NCBI GenBank assembly: GCA_002295635.1
Contig: DBHK01000019.1
Location: forward strand, 1-64,000
DNA: 64,000 nucleotides
Direction of reading: 5' to 3'
DNA from: UBA830 sp002295635
Lineage (GTDB): Bacteria > Pseudomonadota > Alphaproteobacteria > MPNO01 > UBA830
The notes below the pieces were generated by a model. It was not told where the DNA came from. It did no database searches and was given only the letters and a program-made list of their open reading frames with translations. The position numbers and the translations under genes are program-made. Position 1 is the first letter of the stretch; each line of letters opens with the position of its first letter. This document shows positions 7,695 to 15,816 of this stretch, piece by piece.

Positions 7695-8635
7695 AATGCG
7701 GTAGTCTTACCTCGACGAGAAAATGTTGCTAGCCAGACGCCGGCGGCGATCAAGGTGATGCCAATCACGTGATAAGACTTGAACGGCTCATTCAGAATCG
7801 CGGTCGCCATTACAACTCCGAATACCGGCGTCAGATAGATCATGTAGCCCGCCTTTGCGGCCCCGATCCTACGCACACCTTCAGCGAAAAAGGTCTGCGC
7901 TAACACCGACGGAAATAGTGCGATGAAAGCGATTGTCATCAGAGACGTCTGCGTTATGGGCATTGGTCGGACCCACAACCACTCGACGATGAAGAACGGA
8001 AAAATATGAAAAGTCGCGAAAACCATACAGAGGAACATGAAACTCATCAGGTCAAACTCCGCCGGCCGCTTGTATAGGAATACTGCATAAGTGGCAGAGC
8101 AGAAGACGCCGAGCAAAAGCAGTGGATCGCCGGGATTAATCTGCATCTGTAATAGCAGACTAATATCGCCCCGGATTACGATCGTTATGAGCCCAAGCAT
8201 ACCGAGTGCCACACCGATCCCCTGCCGCGTCGTTACCTGCCGACCTGCAAACAAGATGCCTATAAGTACAATGCAGATTGGCAGCGCCCCCTGTAGCAGG
8301 TTGCCGTTAATCGCAACTGAATATTGCATCCCAATGTACACAAGACCGTTGAACGCAGCCATGGAAAGAAACCCCATCCCGTTGAGTAGCCAAAAATATT
8401 GTAAAACGATGTTGCGTTGCCTCCAGGTATTACGGAGTGCAAAGGGCGCAAAAATTAGCGCCGAGAGGAACAGCCGCCAGAAGGTAAGTGCCATCGGGGG
8501 TACTTCATCGGCTGTGGCGCGCGCGATATTTGTGTTTGCCGCCCATAAAAGAGCGACTGCCGCTAACATCAGATATGCGATTAGGCGGCCGCGCGCCGTT
8601 GTCGGGGTGGCATCGGGTGCAATAGACTCAGTCAT
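7691..8635 (-). CDS. EamA/DMT-superfamily permease 2
   Basis: 314-residue EamA-type permease with about ten membrane segments. ALLWAANTNIARATADEVPPMALTFWRL and TPVFGVVMATAILNEPF match the two-repeat family pattern and closely resemble both neighbours. The start is taken at ATG 8635 (MTES); a longer reading to 8683 would run deeper into the upstream gene. Even so the genes overlap by 8 bp, consistent with translational coupling. Substrate unknown. Confidence 0.86.
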   Translation of the reverse strand: MTESIAPDATPTTARGRLIAYLMLAAVALLWAANTNIARATADEVPPMALTFWRLFLSALIFAPFALRNTWRQRNIVLQYFWLLNGMGFLSMAAFNGLVYIGMQYSVAINGNLLQGALPICIVLIGILFAGRQVTTRQGIGVALGMLGLITIVIRGDISLLLQMQINPGDPLLLLGVFCSATYAVFLYKRPAEFDLMSFMFLCMVFATFHIFPFFIVEWLWVRPMPITQTSLMTIAFIALFPSVLAQTFFAEGVRRIGAAKAGYMIYLTPVFGVVMATAILNEPFKSYHVIGITLIAAGVWLATFSRRGKTTAL

Positions 8636-9596
8636 TGGCGGAGGCGGTTTTTGTAAGGTTTGACGAACGCCGGAAGGTCGCAAGCCAAATGCCGACTAAT
8701 ACACAGGTGGTGCCCGCAATGTGGTACCAGAATAAATCTTCACCGAGGATGACGATTGCAAGCGCGCTAGCGAAAATGAAGAATAGATTCCCAAAATATC
8801 CTGCTCGGGCCGAGCCAGCGCGGTAGGTGCCTTCGTTCCAGCATGTGGTGCCGATGACACTCGCCATCACTGCTACATAGAGTACGAATAGTACACTGTT
8901 TCGCGTGACCGGCATTGGGCCGACGATGGTGTGTTCGTAGAGGTATAGGGGGAAGAGGCCGATCACCCCGATCAAGGCTATCGTGGTCATGAATGACATT
9001 ATATCAATTGTCTTTGGTTTCCAGCGCATTAAAAAGGCCTGCCACGCCCAGATAAACACTGCTGCTAGCGCCCAGAGGTCACCTTCACCCAGCTGCAGGG
9101 TCAGCAGCACTCCAATGTCCCCACGGGTGACAATGAGTGCCGCGCCGGCAATGGAAAAAACGATGCCTAGCCATTGTTTGCCGTCGATCCGCTCTCGCAG
9201 TACGGCTAGACCGATTAATAACACCAGCACCGGTAAGATCGACTGGATCAAAGTGACCTGAACCGCCGGCGCTTTCTGCAGTGCGATGTAGAATACTGCG
9301 TTGAACCCCGCGACCGATATCAGTGCAAAAGAAGCAACAAATTTCCAGTGAAGCAAAATTTCGTTTCGTTGCCGCCAGGTGCGCGCGCCAAAGATGGTAG
9401 CGAAGATCAAAAAGGCGGTGACCCAGCGCCAAAAGGTAAATGCCAGAGGCGGGATGTTCTCATCCACTGTTGCGCGCCCAACAGTGGAATTACCGGCCCA
9501 CATAAGTACCGCTAAAACCAGGAGCCCGTATCCGGACAGTAGCCGTTTTCGGGCAAAGGTGCTCGAAGATTTGATGTATCGAGAGTTGTCAATCAA
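8628..9596 (-). CDS. EamA/DMT-superfamily permease 3
   Basis: 322-residue EamA-type permease, first gene of the three-permease operon. VLMWAGNSTVGRATVDENIPPLAFTFWRW parallels the same segment in the two downstream paralogues. The second repeat ends with IAGTTCVLVGIWLATFRR. The start appears to be TTG at 9596 with no convincing ribosome-binding site, so the true N-terminus could be a little shorter. It is divergent from the TauE/SafE gene at 9747. Likely a metabolite exporter. Confidence 0.85.
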   Translation of the reverse strand: MIDNSRYIKSSSTFARKRLLSGYGLLVLAVLMWAGNSTVGRATVDENIPPLAFTFWRWVTAFLIFATIFGARTWRQRNEILLHWKFVASFALISVAGFNAVFYIALQKAPAVQVTLIQSILPVLVLLIGLAVLRERIDGKQWLGIVFSIAGAALIVTRGDIGVLLTLQLGEGDLWALAAVFIWAWQAFLMRWKPKTIDIMSFMTTIALIGVIGLFPLYLYEHTIVGPMPVTRNSVLFVLYVAVMASVIGTTCWNEGTYRAGSARAGYFGNLFFIFASALAIVILGEDLFWYHIAGTTCVLVGIWLATFRRSSNLTKTASAND

Positions 9597-9746
9597 GTTG
9601 GGGCCTGGTGGGTGGATAATAGGGGAATAATATGGTGGTGGCGCAATATATGTCCTGCAGCGCTCCGATACCAGACACGAGACTTGACAACACTGGTCAA
9701 ACGACGTGTGCCCGCGTTAAACAGGGACATGATAGGTACTGAAGTT

Positions 9747-10559
9747 ATGGACTATTCATTATGGGAGCTGGCCGTAATCGCCGGCATCTATTTAATCGCC
9801 GGGGTAGTGAAAGGCGGTATCGGGCTGGGTCTCCCCACGGTCAGCGTCGGGCTGATGGCTGCGTGGCTTCCAGTAGAACAGGCCGCCGGAATTCTGATCA
9901 TTCCAGTTATTGTGACCAATATTTGGCAGGCATTCTTCGGTACGGCGCTCAAACTGGTGATAGCCCGTCTATGGACTTTGCAACTTGCATTGGTGGTCGG
10001 TTCGTTGGTATCGGCTGTTCTGATTGCTGGGGTAGATACTGCTGTTGCTGCCGGCTTACTCGGTACGATGTTGATCGTGTTCGCGGCAATTAGTTTGATC
10101 GGGAAACAATACTCTGTACCGGTGCAATCTGAACGTCGCCTTAATCCGCTGATGGGTTTTGCAACTGGTTTAATCTCGGGCGCTACTGCGATTTTTGTAA
10201 TTCCCGTTGTTCCTTATTTACAGTCCCTGAATTTTTCTATGGGCCGGCGTAGTGATGAAGATGACCGGGCCGACATCACCCGCGCCATCAATGACACAAT
10301 GCAGAAGGACGCGCTAATACAGGCAATGGGGGTCACTGTGTTAGTCGCAACCATAGGCCTTGCTATTGGGCTTGGTGCCCGCGGAGAACTGCCTGTCTCG
10401 GTAATCGCACCAGGGGTAATCGGAACAGTCACGGCCCTTGTTGGCATGGTCTCCGGCCGAATGATCCGCAACCGGATGTCTCTTGAAAAATTTCGCCGAT
10501 GGGTCCTCATAGGTCTGATCTGCCTCGGAGTTGTTATGGTGGCTCGGGCAGCCGGATGA
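9747..10559 (+). CDS. TauE/SafE-family sulfite/organic anion permease 1
   Basis: 270-residue membrane protein with about eight hydrophobic segments. IAGVVKGGIGLGLPTVSVGLM is the family's N-terminal signature. The second repeat begins at GFATGLISGATAIFVIPVVPYLQSL. TauE/SafE proteins are proposed exporters of sulfite, sulfoacetate and other organic anions. ATG at 9747 is taken as the start; an ATG at 9729 is also possible, and the open frame reaches back to 9612. A run of eight T at 10573-10580 follows the gene but lacks a stem. Substrate unknown. Confidence 0.85.
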   Translation: MDYSLWELAVIAGIYLIAGVVKGGIGLGLPTVSVGLMAAWLPVEQAAGILIIPVIVTNIWQAFFGTALKLVIARLWTLQLALVVGSLVSAVLIAGVDTAVAAGLLGTMLIVFAAISLIGKQYSVPVQSERRLNPLMGFATGLISGATAIFVIPVVPYLQSLNFSMGRRSDEDDRADITRAINDTMQKDALIQAMGVTVLVATIGLAIGLGARGELPVSVIAPGVIGTVTALVGMVSGRMIRNRMSLEKFRRWVLIGLICLGVVMVARAAG

Positions 10560-10633
10560 CAACTGTAATTGGTTTTTTTTGCACCATTTCCTTGCATTTG
10601 TAACAATGTCGTTACTCTTACGGAGACCCCGAT

Positions 10634-12130
10634 ATGAACCCGCCTGATTCTGCTGACAACTTCACTCTGATCGATGCCACGATCGCTGATATCCACGCTG
10701 CATATGCCGCCGGCACGCTGACCTGTCGGGCACTGGTGGAGGCGTATCTAGACCGCATCGAAAAGATTGATCGGGCGGGCGCAAAGATCAACTCAATCAT
10801 TTCACTCAACCCGCGCGCGTTGGAACAGGCCGATGCGCTAGATGCATCTTATACGAAGTCCGGCCCTGTTGGTCCGCTGCATGGCATTCCGGTTGCGATG
10901 AAGGATCAGGGTGATGTGAGGGAGATGCCCACCACCATGGGTTCGGTCCTCTTTGATGGGCATATGCCGGAACGCGACAGTTTCGTCGCCGCGAAGCTAC
11001 GCGACGCGGGCGCCATCTTCATTGCCAAGACTACTCTAGGAGAAATGGGCGCGGGCGACACTCACGGCTCGCTATTCGGCTCCACTGCCTGCGTCTACGA
11101 CACCTCGCGAACGGCTGGTGGATCCTCTGGTGGGTCTGGCGCGGCAGTATCGGCCAACCTGGTCACGGTGGCCGTGGGGCAGGAGGGCTTCGCCTCGATC
11201 CGCCGCCCAGCGATCTGGAATGGGATCGTCGGTATGCGACCGACAGCGGGGCTAGTCAGTCGTGGCGGCGTCTATGCTGGCTGGCCGTCTACCAATGGTT
11301 CGCTTGGCCCCATGACGCGGACGGTGACAGACGCTGCTCGCATGCTTGACGTCATGCACGGTTTCGACGCTGATGATCCCATTACTGGTCGGGGAGTGGG
11401 GAAGGCGCCAGTCTCCTACGTTTCTGAATTGGGAGATGGCGGTATGGCCGGCAAGCGCATAGGTATCCTTCGGACTGTCATGGGCTATCACTCTGAGCCC
11501 GATTCAGATGACTTTTACGCCGTTGATGCACTGTTTGACAATGCGGTTGCCGACCTGTCGAAGGCAGGGGCGGTGGTTGTTGATCCCGTTGAGATTCCGG
11601 GGATGATAGACCTTTTGGCTCAGCGCTCTGCCGACGGTGCGGCCGAAGAGGAATCCTTCAAAATCTATATGGCGGGTAGTGCCAATCCGCCGTTTGATAC
11701 GATGGATGATGCTCGTAAAAATCCTAATTTTTCTGATACCTATCGCGGTGTGCAGACCCGATGGGCCGTCGATAAATCTCAAGAAAAATTCGCTGTCTAT
11801 ACTGTCGCGCGCGAAGAACTGATGACGCGCTTTTTGAAGGTGATGGCTGAGAACAAGCTGGATGCCATTGTCCATAAAGCAGTTGAACATACCCCCACCC
11901 TAATTGCGGATGGGACAGCGTCACCTTGGACCGATCAAAAGGGTGCGCCGCACCTGAACACCTTTTTAATATATGTTCCTAGCGTGGTTGTCCCCGCTGG
12001 GTTCACTGACGGTGGGCTTCCTGTGGGAATTACATTTCTGGGCCGCCCATATTCGGATGCAGAGATGCTAAGCCTCGCATACGGTTACGAACAGGTAACC
12101 GGACATAGACGGGTGCCGGAATTGGGATAG
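10634..12130 (+). CDS. Amidase-signature-family amidase
   Basis: 498-residue amidase-signature enzyme. The catalytic Lys is K90 in AMKDQ, the Ser-rich loop is AGGSSGGSG (S164/S165), and the nucleophile is S188 in GFASIRRPA. Family members hydrolyse amides to acid and ammonia by the Ser-Ser-Lys triad. The residues before the nucleophile (GFAS) differ from the usual TGGS, which may affect substrate choice. ATG at 10634 follows GGAG. A 203-bp region with a perfect palindrome separates it from the next operon. The text here looks somewhat more GC-rich than its neighbours. Substrate not identifiable. Confidence 0.9.
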   Translation: MNPPDSADNFTLIDATIADIHAAYAAGTLTCRALVEAYLDRIEKIDRAGAKINSIISLNPRALEQADALDASYTKSGPVGPLHGIPVAMKDQGDVREMPTTMGSVLFDGHMPERDSFVAAKLRDAGAIFIAKTTLGEMGAGDTHGSLFGSTACVYDTSRTAGGSSGGSGAAVSANLVTVAVGQEGFASIRRPAIWNGIVGMRPTAGLVSRGGVYAGWPSTNGSLGPMTRTVTDAARMLDVMHGFDADDPITGRGVGKAPVSYVSELGDGGMAGKRIGILRTVMGYHSEPDSDDFYAVDALFDNAVADLSKAGAVVVDPVEIPGMIDLLAQRSADGAAEEESFKIYMAGSANPPFDTMDDARKNPNFSDTYRGVQTRWAVDKSQEKFAVYTVAREELMTRFLKVMAENKLDAIVHKAVEHTPTLIADGTASPWTDQKGAPHLNTFLIYVPSVVVPAGFTDGGLPVGITFLGRPYSDAEMLSLAYGYEQVTGHRRVPELG

Positions 12131-12219
12131 GGCACAGATTCTCCCTAATGGAGCTCGATTGCTTGGACGGAGAATCGCTGCTGGATCTGAAGAGGGGCCG
12201 GTAGACTTCGTTCCTAATT

Positions 12220-12245
12220 GGCCTGTGCAATCGATTGCACAGGCC
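12220..12245. promoter_or_regulatory. Perfect 26-bp palindrome, candidate operator
   Basis: Arms GGCCTGTGCAA and TTGCACAGGCC flank a central TCGA, and the whole 26 bases are self-complementary. No T-run follows, so it is a poor rho-independent terminator. The core TGTGCAATCGATTGCACA has the central CG and symmetric AT flanks typical of LacI-family operators. It lies 89 bp upstream of the M24/E1/E2 operon, and the far end of that operon carries a ruined lacI-family gene. The operator role is inferred. Confidence 0.6.
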
Positions 12246-12333
12246 CCACGCCGCATGTAAATTCGTTCCGGTCAACAATGGGCTATGCGGAGCTTTAGCG
12301 AATACCGCGCCGACTTTGAGGGAGGCTAAACTG

Positions 12334-13638
12334 ATGCCGCAGGATCTGTCCGAGACTTCAGCTTTTTCCGGCGATGACGATCTGAACCCAAATTATAGTT
12401 GGGACCGGGCAATTTCGGCGCCCGGCCACTCAGCAGTGGACTTCGAAAAACGTGTCGATTTCGACCGACTGCATAAGTATCGTTTGGCGCGGTCGCATGA
12501 AGCGCTGGCTGCCTCCGATCTTGGTGCTTTACTATGTTTTGATAACAATAACATTCGTTATCTCACCTCCACAGTGATCGGTGAATGGTCGCGCGACAAG
12601 GTCGCCCGCTACGCCATGCTAATGGGTGACGTCGACCCGCACTTATGGGATTTTGGATCGGCGGCAGCGCATCACCGATTGCATGCTCCTTGGTTGCCCC
12701 AAGATCATTGTCATGCCGGTATGTTGGGGCTACGTGGTACGGTCCCGCCCGCAGCCGGACTGATGGAAAATGCAGCCAAGGAAATAAAACAGATGCTGGT
12801 TGATGCAGGGTTGGAAAACATGCCGCTCGGTGTCGATATCTGCGAGCCGCCGATGATGCTAGCGTTGCAGGCCGAGGGCGTTGAGGTGCGTGATGGCCAG
12901 CAGGTTATGCTTGATGCGCGAGAGATTAAGAACATTGATGAGATCGTTCTGCTGAACCAGGCGGCCGGTATGGTGGATGCGGTCTATCACATGATTGGAG
13001 AGGAACTCAAACCGGGTGTGCGAGAGAACGATATCGTCGCCAAGGCGAACGAGATGCTTTACGAGATGGGCTCTGATGACGTCGAGGCAATCAACGCAAT
13101 ATCGGGCGAGCGCTGCAACCCGCATCCTCACAATTTCACCGACCGCATGGTGCGGCCCGGCGACCAGGCATTTTTTGATGTATTGCATGCCTATTCTGGG
13201 TATCGCACGTGTTATTATCGAACATTCAACGTTGGCCGCGCTACCGACGCGCAGGAAGACGCTTACAAGCAGTGCCGAGAATGGCTTGACGCTTCGATTG
13301 ACCTCGTACGCCCTGGAGTTGCCACTGACGAGATTGCCGCGGTTTGGCCTAAAGCGAGTGAGTTTGGTTTCTCGGATGAAATGGAAGCCTTCGCGCTGCA
13401 GTTTGGCCACGGACTCGGCGTCGCCATTCACGAACGGCCGATTATTTCGCGCTTGAGTTCAATGGACGACCCGAAAGAAATCAAGACCGGTATGGTTTTT
13501 GCGCTGGAAACCTATTGCCCGGCCTCAGACGGTTTCTCCGCCGCGCGCATCGAGGAAGAAATGGTCGTGACGCCGGAGGGGCCAAAGATCATTAGCCTTT
13601 ACCCGGCTGAGGAACTGCCCATCTCAGTAAAGTATTAA
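12334..13638 (+). CDS. M24-fold (creatinase/prolidase) hydrolase with altered metal site
   Basis: 434-residue protein with an N-terminal creatinase-type domain (about 30-190) and a C-terminal pita-bread domain. Expected metal ligands D282, H359, E392 and E407 are visible (FFDVL, FGHGLG, ALETY, RIEEEM). The second Asp, 11 residues after the first, is replaced by Cys293 in GYRTCYYRTF. Such proteins include Xaa-Pro peptidases, creatinase and DMSP lyase DddP, so peptidase activity should not be assumed. ATG at 12334 has GGGAGG 8 bases upstream. It precedes the E1alpha/E1beta/E2 genes on the same strand, so its product may feed the dehydrogenase. Confidence 0.8.
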   Translation: MPQDLSETSAFSGDDDLNPNYSWDRAISAPGHSAVDFEKRVDFDRLHKYRLARSHEALAASDLGALLCFDNNNIRYLTSTVIGEWSRDKVARYAMLMGDVDPHLWDFGSAAAHHRLHAPWLPQDHCHAGMLGLRGTVPPAAGLMENAAKEIKQMLVDAGLENMPLGVDICEPPMMLALQAEGVEVRDGQQVMLDAREIKNIDEIVLLNQAAGMVDAVYHMIGEELKPGVRENDIVAKANEMLYEMGSDDVEAINAISGERCNPHPHNFTDRMVRPGDQAFFDVLHAYSGYRTCYYRTFNVGRATDAQEDAYKQCREWLDASIDLVRPGVATDEIAAVWPKASEFGFSDEMEAFALQFGHGLGVAIHERPIISRLSSMDDPKEIKTGMVFALETYCPASDGFSAARIEEEMVVTPEGPKIISLYPAEELPISVKY

Positions 13639-13773
13639 CCAACGTTCGCAGATATTTACCTCCATGATCCATCTCGACGGGGAAACCGAGGCCTACTGAC
13701 ACAATGGTAATCGGTTGTATGCTTTCAGCCGAATGTCGCCGAAAAGGGACGAGGGAGAAAGGGAAGGCCAAAC

Positions 13774-14841
13774 GTGGCAAGCAAACCGAAGGCGGCTAAG
13801 AGCGGGGGGTACGCAGAGAGATCACCTAAATCAAAATGCCAGCGTGGTGGCAAAAATGATGATATCGGAGAGGAAACGCGCCTCGGGCTTTGGCGTTCCT
13901 TGCTTGAAATACGGCATGTCGAACAGCGCGCCTACGACCTTTTCCTGCAGAACTTGATCAAGGGTACGTCACATCTGGCGTTAGGGCACGAAGCCGTCGC
14001 CGCCGGCTTCGCAATTGCGATGAAAAAAGATGATTGGTCGTTTTGTACCTATCGTGGCCACCACCATACGCTGGCGCGAGGCGCCTCAATGGAGGGCGTC
14101 CTCGGAGAGCTGATGGGCCGTGAATGCGGATTACTGCAGGGCAAAGGTGGCTCGATGCACCTTACTTCCGTTGAGCACGGCGCCATGGGTTCCTATGCCA
14201 TTGTCGGCGCGCACCTACCTATAGCCATGGGCGCGGCATGGACATCGCAATACAAAAACACCGGTCAGGTTTCGATCTGCTTCTTCGGCGATGGGACAAC
14301 GAATATCGGCGCGTTCCACGAGGCACTGAATATGGCGGCGGTTTGGAAACTTCCAGTGGTGTTTGTCTGCGAAAATAATCTCTATATGGAATACACCCCG
14401 ATCGGGGACGTCACGGCGGTTGAAAATCCTGCTGGTGACCGCGCAGCGTCTTATGGCCTCCCCAAAATTGTGATCGACGGTAACGATGCTGATGAGGTCT
14501 ATCGTACTGCACAGAAAGCCTTCGCCAAGGCCCGTGCTGGTGAAGGGCCGTCACTAATCGAATGTCTAACTTATCGCCATTCAGGACACAGCAGGGTAGA
14601 TCCCGGCGATTATCGCCCACCGGGAGAGCTTGAGGCATGGCTTAAGAAAGATCCCTTGCCACGGTATCGTGACCGCCTAACTGAATTCGGGATTCCGCAG
14701 GACATGATCGAAGGTATGGAAGCCGAGGTTCTTTACCAGGTCGATAGGGCAACCGAAATTGCCAATGCTTCTAACCCGCCGGGGCTGGATTTGATTGATG
14801 TTGATGTCTGGGCTGATGGAGGTACAGCATGGCGGAACTAA
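13774..14841 (+). CDS. 2-oxoacid/acetoin dehydrogenase E1 component, alpha subunit
   Basis: 355-residue thiamine-diphosphate enzyme subunit. The TPP-binding motif runs from GDGTTNIGAFHEALN to CENN (about residues 170-200), and GKGGSMHL and RHSGHSRVDPGDYR are typical of the AcoA/PdhA group. It decarboxylates a 2-oxoacid or cleaves acetoin together with the beta subunit. GTG at 13774 is preceded by GGGAGAAAGGGAAGG. The N-terminal 45 residues are low-complexity and charged, so a shorter start is possible. It overlaps the beta gene by 13 bp. Which substrate is used (acetoin, pyruvate or a branched-chain oxoacid) is open. Confidence 0.9.
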   Translation: MASKPKAAKSGGYAERSPKSKCQRGGKNDDIGEETRLGLWRSLLEIRHVEQRAYDLFLQNLIKGTSHLALGHEAVAAGFAIAMKKDDWSFCTYRGHHHTLARGASMEGVLGELMGRECGLLQGKGGSMHLTSVEHGAMGSYAIVGAHLPIAMGAAWTSQYKNTGQVSICFFGDGTTNIGAFHEALNMAAVWKLPVVFVCENNLYMEYTPIGDVTAVENPAGDRAASYGLPKIVIDGNDADEVYRTAQKAFAKARAGEGPSLIECLTYRHSGHSRVDPGDYRPPGELEAWLKKDPLPRYRDRLTEFGIPQDMIEGMEAEVLYQVDRATEIANASNPPGLDLIDVDVWADGGTAWRN

Positions 14842-15806
14842 CCTATCGCGAGGCGGTCGCTGATGCCATTGCGCAGGAAATGCGCCGCGACGAGGATGTA
14901 GTCTTCCTTGGTGAAGATATTGGGGCCGCCGGTGGAGTTTTCAAAGCAACTGTTGGGCTGCTTAACGAATTTGGTCCGGTCCGCGTGCGTGATACCCCAA
15001 TTTCCGAACAGGCGATACTTGGCGCGGCAATGGGTTCAGCGATGACAGGCCTCCGGCCAATTGCCGAGATCATGTTTTCTGACTTCCTCGCAGTTTGTTG
15101 GGATATTGTTGCTAACGAGATCGCCAAGGCACGCTACATGACTGGTGGGCAGATGAGCCTACCTCTGGTAGTCCGCACGGCCAATGGTGGTGGTTCACGT
15201 TTCGGCGCGCAGCATTCGCAGGCAGTTGAAAACTGGGCGATGATGGTTCCCGGCCTGAAGGTTGTGGCACCGTCGACACCGGCTGATGTTAAAGGCCTGC
15301 TGGCCGCCGCCATCCGCGACCCGGACCCGGTTATGTTTTTTGAACAAAAGTCTCTCTATCCCACAAAAGGAGAGGTGCCCGATGGTGAGCTGGTAGATCA
15401 GCTCGGCACAGCAAGAGTATTGCGTGACGGCCACGACGTAACCATCGTTGCACTCGCCGCCATGGTGCCACGGGCGCTGGATGCTGCGAAAACGCTATCT
15501 GATGAGTACGGTATTGAAGCGACGGTAGTCGATGTGCGTTCGTTAGTACCGCTAGATACGCGGACGATTTTGTCCGAAGTCTCCAAGACCGGTAGGCTAG
15601 TAACGGTAGAGGAAAATCCGCGTCTGTGCGGCTGGGGTGCTGAGATTGCCTCCATAGTCGCGGACGAGATTTTCTGGGACCTCGACGGGCCAGTGATTCG
15701 TATTACCACGCCGCATATTCCCCTGCCGGCTGCCGACGCGCTGGAGGATGCTACTATGCCGTCTTCAGAACGTATTGTACGTGAAATCGCCGAAAAAATG
15801 GATTAG
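14829..15806 (+). CDS. 2-oxoacid/acetoin dehydrogenase E1 component, beta subunit
   Basis: 325-residue partner of the E1alpha gene just upstream. LTYREAVADAIAQEMRRDEDVVFLGEDIG at the N-terminus, RVRDTPISE, and ARYMTGGQMSLPLVVRTANGG are the classic AcoB/PdhB pattern. The C-terminal transketolase domain begins around residue 200 (DGHDVTIVALAAMV). It overlaps E1alpha by 13 bp and is followed 10 bp later by E2, so the three are one transcription unit. Cytoplasmic alpha2beta2 tetramer expected. Confidence 0.92.
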   Translation: MAELTYREAVADAIAQEMRRDEDVVFLGEDIGAAGGVFKATVGLLNEFGPVRVRDTPISEQAILGAAMGSAMTGLRPIAEIMFSDFLAVCWDIVANEIAKARYMTGGQMSLPLVVRTANGGGSRFGAQHSQAVENWAMMVPGLKVVAPSTPADVKGLLAAAIRDPDPVMFFEQKSLYPTKGEVPDGELVDQLGTARVLRDGHDVTIVALAAMVPRALDAAKTLSDEYGIEATVVDVRSLVPLDTRTILSEVSKTGRLVTVEENPRLCGWGAEIASIVADEIFWDLDGPVIRITTPHIPLPAADALEDATMPSSERIVREIAEKMD

Positions 15807-15816
15807 GGCTGAAAAA

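Noticed and set aside
10561..10580. T-run after the first TauE/SafE gene as a rho-independent terminator
   Set aside because: Eight T are present but the preceding stem is only about 3 bp, too weak to call.
12137..12176. GATTCTCC/GGAGAATC inverted repeat just after the amidase
   Set aside because: Arms are 8 bp with a 24-base spacer and no T-tract; chance or a minor structure is as likely as a terminator.
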